A program made the position numbers and the translations under genes. This document shows positions 58,201 to 64,000 of a DNA stretch of 64,000 nt, piece after piece. The notes under the pieces were generated by a model. It saw nothing but the letters and a program-made list of their open reading frames with translations, made no database searches and was not told where the DNA came from. This stretch comes from Raffaelea ambrosiae (taxonomy: Eukaryota; Ascomycota; Sordariomycetes; Ophiostomatales; Ophiostomataceae): the NCBI GenBank assembly GCA_002778195.1, contig PCDI01000003.1, positions 3,307,913 through 3,371,912 of the forward strand, given 5' to 3'. The first letter of the stretch is position 1. Every line of letters starts with the position of its first letter.

Positions 58201-61200
58201 AACTGGCTCGGCGGCAGCCTCCTTGGCAGCTGGCTCCTCCTCTTCGGCCGGCGCAGACTCCATGGCGGCCGCGGCCGCGGCCGCCGCGGCCAGACGGCGC
58301 TGCTTCTTGGAGGATTTCTTGTTCGACTTGGGGGCGGCGGCGAAGAAGGCAGGCGGCTCCTCGGCGGGCGTGGCCGAGGCCGACGAGGACGCGTCCTCCG
58401 GCTGCTGGCGACGCTCAGTGGTAGTGGTGCTGACAGCGGCGGTGAACTCGCGTGCTGGCGCCTCTGCCGCGACAATGGCGGGCGACTCGGCCTGGAGGTC
58501 GGAATTGTCGACCGGGGATTGCTCCTTGTTGACGGGGCCGTAGACGGGGAGAGGAGTGTCTTCCAGGGGCGCAGTCTCGGCCTCCTTGGTGTCCTTGGTC
58601 GCTTCGGGCTCCTTCTCTTTGGTCTCCTTGGTCTCCAGCGGGGTGTCCGGCGAAGCCGGTACCACCAACCTCGCGGAAGCCTCGACAGGCGGCGAGGCCG
58701 GCGGCTCAGTGGCGGCCACAGTCGTCGTCGCTGTCGTTGCCGCCGTCGCCGTCGTCTCGTGGCGGTCCTTGTCCTTCTTGTGCGACGAGAAGAAGCCGGC
58801 GACGGTGGCCGCGGCAGCACCGATGCCGACAGGCAGACCGAAGCTGGACTTGCGCTTGGTGGTGTCTTCGTCGACGGCGAGGGTCGAGGAAGAAGAAGCG
58901 GCTTTGTCGGCCGGCCTCGAGGAGGACGAGGACGCTTGGTCCGCGACCACGACCGGCTCCGGGACAACGGCTGCGGCAGGGGTTTCCTTCTCGAGGACGG
59001 GGAGGGTCTCCTCGGCGGAAGAAGGCTCCGGAACGGTGACGTGGGAGACAGTGACGTCCTCCACCAGGGGCGTAGCCCCAAGAGGAGCTTCCACAGGGGT
59101 GACATCCTTGGTCTCGGCGACGACCTCAGAGGCCGTCGGAGGCACGGCGGCCGCCGTCTTGTCGTTGTTGTCGTCGTCCTCCTCCTCCCAGGCCAGGACG
59201 GTCTTGGCGCCCTTCTTCTTCTTCTTGTTCTTCTTGCCCGACGTCTTGGCAGGTGCCCACTCGTCCCACTCGGCTGGCGCCGAGACAGCCGCAGGCTCGG
59301 GCACGGCGGAAGAGACGACCGTCTCGACCTCTTTGCCCTTGTCCAGGGAAGACGGGGGCTCGGCAGGAATCTCGCGTGTTGTGGTCTCTTCCAGAGTGGT
59401 GGGCTCAGTGACGGGTTCAATGACGGGCTCAGCAGCGGGCTCCACCACGGCAGGGGCTTCTGGCTCGGCGGCCCAGTCGTCCAGTGTGGCAGCCTTCTTC
59501 TTTTTCTTGTCCTTTTTGTCCTTTTTGTCCTTCTTCTTGTCCTTCTTGCTCGGGGTCGCGTACAAGACGGGAGATGCGGGGCGTTCTTCGACGGGTGCGA
59601 CCACTTTGACCGGTTCGACCGACTCCACCACAGCGGTTTCCTTAGTCTCCTTGGTCTCCTTGGTCTCCCTGGTCTCCTCGAGCAAAACTTCGGACACGTC
59701 CTTGGAAGACGACGGAATGTCGGTGTCCTGGAGAACAGACTCGGGCTCCTCGACCAGCGGCTCGTTGGTAATGGACGTTGCTGTCTCTGGGAGGACAGGC
59801 GTCGGCGGCTCCGGGGTGGCGGTCCAGTCGTCCTCCCAGGCCTTGCTCGCCTTCTTGCCCTTCTTGCCCTTCTTTTGCTTCTTGGAGAGCGTGTTAGCGG
59901 CGACCTCGGGGCCCTCCTCCGGGACGGGCTCCACAGCCGGGACAGTCTCGACGACACGGGGTGCAATGGTCGCGGGGCTCTCGGTGTGGGGGATCTCCTG
60001 GGTCGAGGTCTCCAAAGGGGCAGTGTCAGAGACAGTCTCGGGAAGGACAGTCTCGGGAAGGACCCTGGTGTCCGCGAGACGAGGCGTCTCCTTGACAGGC
60101 ACCACGGCTGGTTCTACCAGGGCCGACGCAACAGGGACGACCGTCTCTTTTGTCTCTTTTGTCTCGGCCGTCGCCTGCGACGCGGCCTTGTCCTTGAGAT
60201 CCTCGTGGGACCGGCCGCGCACAAAGGCAAACGCGGCCGCCGCCAGACCGGCGGCGAATCCAGTCTTCTTGCCCGCGGCGTCGGACGAAGAAGACGCGCT
60301 CGACGGGGGGGGGGGCTTGTCCTCGACGGCCAGCGCGGGCGAAGGGGGGGCCGGGGTCGTTTCCCGGGCCGGGGTCGTCGCTCGGGACGGCACCACGTCG
60401 CCCAGAGCCACCACCTCGTCGCGGGCCACGGCGGGCAGGGGAATCATGGCCGCGTCCGCGGCGGTCGATGGGGCCTTGGTCGCCTTCGCCGTCTCGTCAG
60501 CCGTGGCCAGTGTGGCCACCGTCGTCAGGGGGGAATAGGACGTCCTCTTTGTCGCCGCCGCCGCCGCCGCCGTCGTTGTCTTGGCCGTCGCCGCCGTCTT
60601 GGCCGTCGCGGCGGCCATGGCCGCCGGCCAGTTGGCCGCCTTGAGGATGGCACTCTCGTACGGCGCCGTCGTCGACGGCGCCGGCGCCGGCGCCACGGAC
60701 GGTATCGGCACCGTGTCCCGCGCCAGGTCCAGCGACGACCGCGCCGACGGAATGGTGTTCTCTTCCTGCTCTTCGCGGCCGCGCTCTTCCAGGATGGACT
60801 GCGTGCGCCGGCGCTCGCGCGTCCGAGCCCGGCGCTCCATCTCGGGGCTGGCCGGGTTCGAACGCCGGTACCGGTAGAGATCGTCAGACATCACCTGCCG
60901 GTCCAGATGCTGGTTCAGATGCTGGGCCAGGGCGCTCGGGTTCAGCGGCAGGCTGTTGCGGTGGGAGGCCCGCACGAGGGCCTCGCGCAGTGGCGACGGC
61001 TCGGCGCTGCGGCGCACCGCCGACGCCATGGCTCCCGGTTGAGAAGGCGAGGGCGTGCCCAGAGGGGGGGGACCGCCGGACGCGGTGGCCAGAGGACTGC
61101 CCGGCAGGCTGTAGTTGTGGAAGGCGTGGACAATGTTGCCGGCCTCGTCGGTCGTCGTATTCAGCGCCGACAACGCCGAGAGCGTCGAGAGCGTCGAGAG

Positions 61201-64000
61201 CGTCGTCTGCTGCTGCTGCTGCTGCTGACTCGACGAGCGGGCATGCTGCAGCAGGACCAGCGGCTTGAGGTCGCGGCTGCTGTCCCACGACTGGGGCCGC
61301 GAGCCGCGGCGGTGCTGCGGGATCGGCCGCTGCGGCGGCGTCCGCTGGGGTGTCGTGGGCCCGTAAAAGTCAAAGGGGCCGCCGGCAGCGGCCGTAGTCG
61401 TCGCGGCCACTGTCGGTGGGGACGCTGCTGCGCCTGCGCCTGCGCTGCTCGATGACGCGGTGGTCGTGGCGGCGGCCGCTGCCACCGCCGCTGCCGGCAG
61501 GACAACGTTGGTGGGCGGCGACTGCATGGCCTTGGCCGACGCGGGCGAGCCGGAGCGCATAATGTAGTGGATGGGCACGGCAGTGGGGCTGGCGGCGGCC
61601 GCGACGGTACGGGTGGTGGCCATGCTGGGGGTCTCGGAGCGGCGGCGGGCACGGGAGGCGCGCAGCAGCTGCTCGCGCTCCTGCTCGGGCGGGGTTTCGG
61701 GCCGGCTCGCGGGCGGGCTCGCGGGGAGGGGTTCCGAGGGGAGAAAGTCGAAAAAGTCGTCGTGGCCCAGCTCCGAGAGGACGGGCGACGTCGGCTCGCT
61801 GGGGGGCAGCGGGAGGAAGTCGCGGTACTGCGGGTCGATGGCCGGGCGCACGGGGCGCTCGACGATCTCGGGGTCGACGACGGCGTCGGACGGGGCGCGG
61901 TGGTGAGAGACGGCGTCGGACGGGGCGGTCCCCTCCTGCACGGCGGACTGTTCCCCTTCGTCTCCGCTGTCTCTCTCCACCACGCCCACCACTGAAGACT
62001 CCTTTTCCGAAGGAGCATCGGCGGCTTGGGGACGGGCGGCAGCGTCGTCGTGGCTGCTGCTGCTGCTGGCAACAGCTGCCACCACGGCCGCACCCGTCAG
62101 GCCGACACCTGCGCCAAGGGTGCCGGCATCAGCTAAAAAAGACGGCTTGCCACTGCTGCGGTCTTTGTCTTTGCGGCTGCTGCTGCTCTTGCTGCTCCCC
62201 TTGTCGCGTCTGTCTCGGTCTTTCTCTTTGTCTCGGTCCCTGTCTCGGTCCCTGTCGCGGTCCCTATCGCGGTCCCTGTCTCGGTCCCGGTCTCGATCCC
62301 GGTCCCGGTCTCGATCCTTGTACCCGTTGCTGCTGCTGTGGCTCGTCCGGCTCGTGTGGTACGTCGCCTCCGAGTCGGCCACCGAGCTCAGGTCCAGCCG
62401 CGACGTCGACGCCCAGTCGCTGTGGCCGTAGACGGACGAGCTGCCGGCCGCGCTGCCCAGGCCATAGAGGGATCCCGTGGTCGAGCCCACGGCGGACCCT
62501 GGCCCGCCGCGGACGACTTCGTCCTCGTACGTCACCGTCTTGGACTTACGCTTCTTCTTCTTGTCGCGGCGCGACGATGGCGACGGCGCATCTTCCCACT
62601 CGTCGACCAGGGGGACCACCTCGGCGGCGCCCGGCGCAGGCGCCGTGGTGATCACTTCCGTCGTCGTCGTCGTCGTGATGACGGTCTTGGGCTTCTTGCG
62701 CGACGACGACGAGGAGATCGTGGACGCCGTGTCGGCCAGCACGACCTTGTCGTCGTCGTGGCGGGCGAGCACCAGCTCCTTGTCGCGGTAGTCGCCGCTG
62801 TCGTCTTCGTGGCGCGCCAACACCAAAGCCCGGTCATCCGGGTGGTGGACCACCTCGTGCACCTCGTGCACCGTCTCGCGGGTTTCGCGGGTTTCGCGGG
62901 TTTCGCGGGTTTTCCGAGCCTCTTGTTCGCGGACCTCCCGTTCGACCTCTCGCTCGCGTGCCTCGCGTGCCTCGCGTGCCTCCTGTGCCTCGCGTGCCTC
63001 CCGGGCCTCCTGTGCCTCGCGGGCCTCCTGTGCCTCGCGGGCCTCCCGCTCACGACGCAGCCGCTCTTCGCGCTCCTTCTGCCGACGCGCCTTCTTGGGG
63101 TGCACCGTGGTCACGCCGTCGCCCAGGGCGGTCTCCGAGACGATCCCGCCCGAGTCGTCCGAGTCGTTGGACCCGGGCGGCGACTTGCGCTCCCAGTAGG
63201 TCGGGTCTTGGAGCACCACGTTGGAGTCGAAGCCGGTGGACGGCATACCGGCCGTGACCAGCGCGGCAAACGTCTTGTCATCCCCAAACGGGGTCGTCGA
63301 TGTCGTCGTCGTCGTCGTCGTCGTCTCCACCAGCTTGCGACTGACGACGGGCTTCCCAGTCGGGGACGGGGGACGGGGCGGCACGTCGTCCTCGTCCTCG
63401 GGGAAGGCGCCGACCAGAGGCAGCTTCTCGGTGCTCGACGTGCTGACAGGGGTCGCAATGCGGCGGCCCGGGGGGGGAGCCACCACAGACTCGACTTGGT
63501 TGGTGGCGGTGGTCGCCGTGGTCGTCGCCGTGGTAGTCGTCGCCGTGGCAGTCGTCGTACTCTCGGTCGTCTTCTTCTTCTTCTTCTCCTCCTCCTCCTC
63601 CTCCTGCTTGTTGTTCGTCAGGGCCGCGGCCGCCGCACCGGCGGCTCCTCCCGCCGACACGGCGCCGATGATGGCGGCCCAGCCGCTGCGCTTGGCCTGC
63701 TTGGCCGCGGCTTTCTTCTTCTGCGTCTTGGGCACTTTGGCCATGGACACGATTTCGTCGTCGCGGCTGTCCTTGGTGTGTTCCTTCTTGGCCACCACCT
63801 GGACCACCTCGCCGCGCGGGCCCAGCACGACTGGAGGTGCGGTTCCAGCCGTGCGGGTGTCGCGGGTCGTGGTCTGGGCGGTCGTCTCTGCGTGGGACTC
63901 GCGCGTTTCCCGTGTTTCGCGAGATTCACGAGATTCGCGAGTTTCACGGGATTCGCGAGTCTCGCGCGTCTCGCGACTGTCTGTCTCCGACCGCTGGAGA
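43239..64000 (-). CDS. lah: Leashin-like giant involucrin-repeat protein (gene cut by right edge)
   Basis: Minus strand, two exons in the window: at least 64000-44974, then 44840-43239; at least 6875 residues. The 133-nt intron starts GTAAGT after ...TDVY and ends CCAG before DGYGEGRIGS, phase 0. Upstream exon or exons and the start codon lie beyond the right edge, where the frame is still open. Order: Glu/Arg/Thr repeats; Ser/Thr-rich disordered sequence with Arg-Asp and Glu-Ala-Arg-Glu repeats; about 35 Lys-rich modules of the KKSKKDKKKK type between about 59.9 and 46.7 kb; a Lys/Glu repeat region; then a coiled coil (about 44.8-44.3 kb) and a conserved C-terminal domain (SKFSDLRACRLTSEI, DGSDVDAYLRDRV, EFVFTRYLFGMDREQRQK, YMMLPPLQPEYDANG, VRIVLFPLVVKKGDDD, DEIVVCPAQVLVAQPL) known from fungal involucrin-repeat/leashin proteins. 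Leashin tethers Woronin bodies to the septal pore or cortex. The WSC-binding N-terminus is not visible here. Confidence 0.87.
53251..53370 (-). repeat. 15-bp in-frame repeat coding E-T-K-E-A
   Basis: On the plus strand the unit CTCGGCCTCCTTGGT repeats about seven times almost without change, coding ETKEA on the gene strand. The low divergence suggests recent expansion. Confidence 0.9.
57466..57541 (-). repeat. 15-bp in-frame repeat coding E-P-V-E-R
   Basis: Five near-perfect copies of a 15-bp unit (plus strand GACAGGCTCCCGTTC) code EPVER on the gene strand. Confidence 0.9.
62221..62319 (-). repeat. Arg-Asp repeat (TCTCGGTCCCTG units)
   Basis: A 6/12-bp unit, TCTCGGTCCCTG and variants, codes a run of about a dozen R-D pairs flanked by K-E-K-D-R-D-R-R-D. 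RD-type tracts are charged and disordered. Confidence 0.85.
62935..63057 (-). repeat. Glu-Ala-Arg/Gln-Glu coding repeat
   Basis: Units of 9-18 bp (CTCGCGTGCCTC, CTCCTGTGCCTC) code REAREAQEAREAQ-type sequence. It is Ala/Glu/Arg-periodic, so likely a charged helix. Confidence 0.8.
63905..63990 (-). repeat. Arg-Glu-Thr/Ser coding repeat at the right edge
   Basis: TTCGCGAGT-like 9-bp units code R-E-T-R-E-S repeats on the gene strand, continuing to within a few codons of the window edge. It shows that the open frame extends past the last in-window start-like codon at 63828. Confidence 0.8.

Larger units (their letters stand above)
46670..59900 (-). repeat. Array of about 35 lysine-rich KKSKKDKKKK coding modules
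   Basis: Divergent tandem modules within the leashin gene, not identical at DNA level. A typical unit reads D-D-(L/V)-W-A-P, a short spacer, (T/S)-K-K-S-K-K-D-K-K-K-K-K, a short spacer, A-W-D-D-x-x-P-S-E-D, then 60-130 residues of Glu/Pro/Ala/Val/Thr-rich sequence. I counted about 35 basic blocks by eye; the exact number depends on how degenerate ends are scored. Confidence 0.85.

Noticed and set aside
56904..59966. Minus-strand 1020-codon alternative frame inside leashin
   Set aside because: Pro/Arg/Ser-rich shadow of the same repeats in another frame; the main frame continues uninterrupted through it and into a conserved C-terminal domain.
58138..61455. Plus-strand open frame of 1105 codons antisense to leashin
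   Set aside because: Gly/Arg/Leu-rich low-complexity complement of the GC-rich leashin coding strand; no domain, and no promoter or intron signals of its own.

Overview
The window is nuclear DNA of a filamentous ascomycete (Pezizomycotina, most likely a Sordariomycete; the sequence does not let me name a species). The evidence is short spliceosomal introns (53-190 nt, GTRNGT-like donors, CTAAC/CTGAC-type branch points), a velvet regulator (VelB), a DUF3602 protein, a Zn(II)2Cys6 factor, and most of a leashin / involucrin-repeat protein, the tether of Woronin bodies, which only Pezizomycotina have. I saw no rRNA, tRNA, CRISPR array or intact transposon.

Layout, left to right. (1) 1-584, minus: 5' end of the telomerase reverse transcriptase gene, cut by the left edge. 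(2) 585-4858: gene-free. (3) 4859-12764, plus: a 2609-residue DH-BAR-SH3 Rho guanine nucleotide exchange factor with a disordered N-terminal 1.7 kb of protein and one 3' intron. (4) 12765-21826: 9.06 kb without a recognisable gene, holding a G30 run, minisatellites and a cluster of a dispersed 9-mer. (5) 21827-23567, plus: velB, six exons. (6) 26847-27510, plus: DUF3602 protein, two exons. (7) 28305-29702, plus: GNAT-type acetyltransferase, three exons. (8) 29915-31430, minus: uroporphyrinogen decarboxylase (HEM12), four exons, convergent with the GNAT gene. (9) 32168-35443, plus: a 1091-residue predicted mitochondrial protein sharing a 737-bp divergent promoter region with HEM12. (10) 35444-43238: an AT-richer block carrying one Zn(II)2Cys6 gene (38432-39796). 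(11) 43239-64000, minus: a giant leashin-like gene, at least 6875 residues, one 133-nt intron near its 3' end, running off the right edge.

The genes do not form a cluster for one pathway. They are mostly housekeeping or developmental genes: telomere maintenance, Rho signalling, development and secondary metabolism (VelB), heme synthesis, mitochondrial function, septal pore and Woronin body organisation. The least ordinary part is the last 21 kb: an unsplit leashin in which about 35 lysine-rich modules, many bracketed by acidic Trp motifs, are interrupted at fairly regular distances by a dozen Gly/Ala-rich hydrophobic segments. The small intergenic motif and minisatellite observations are listed separately with their limits.
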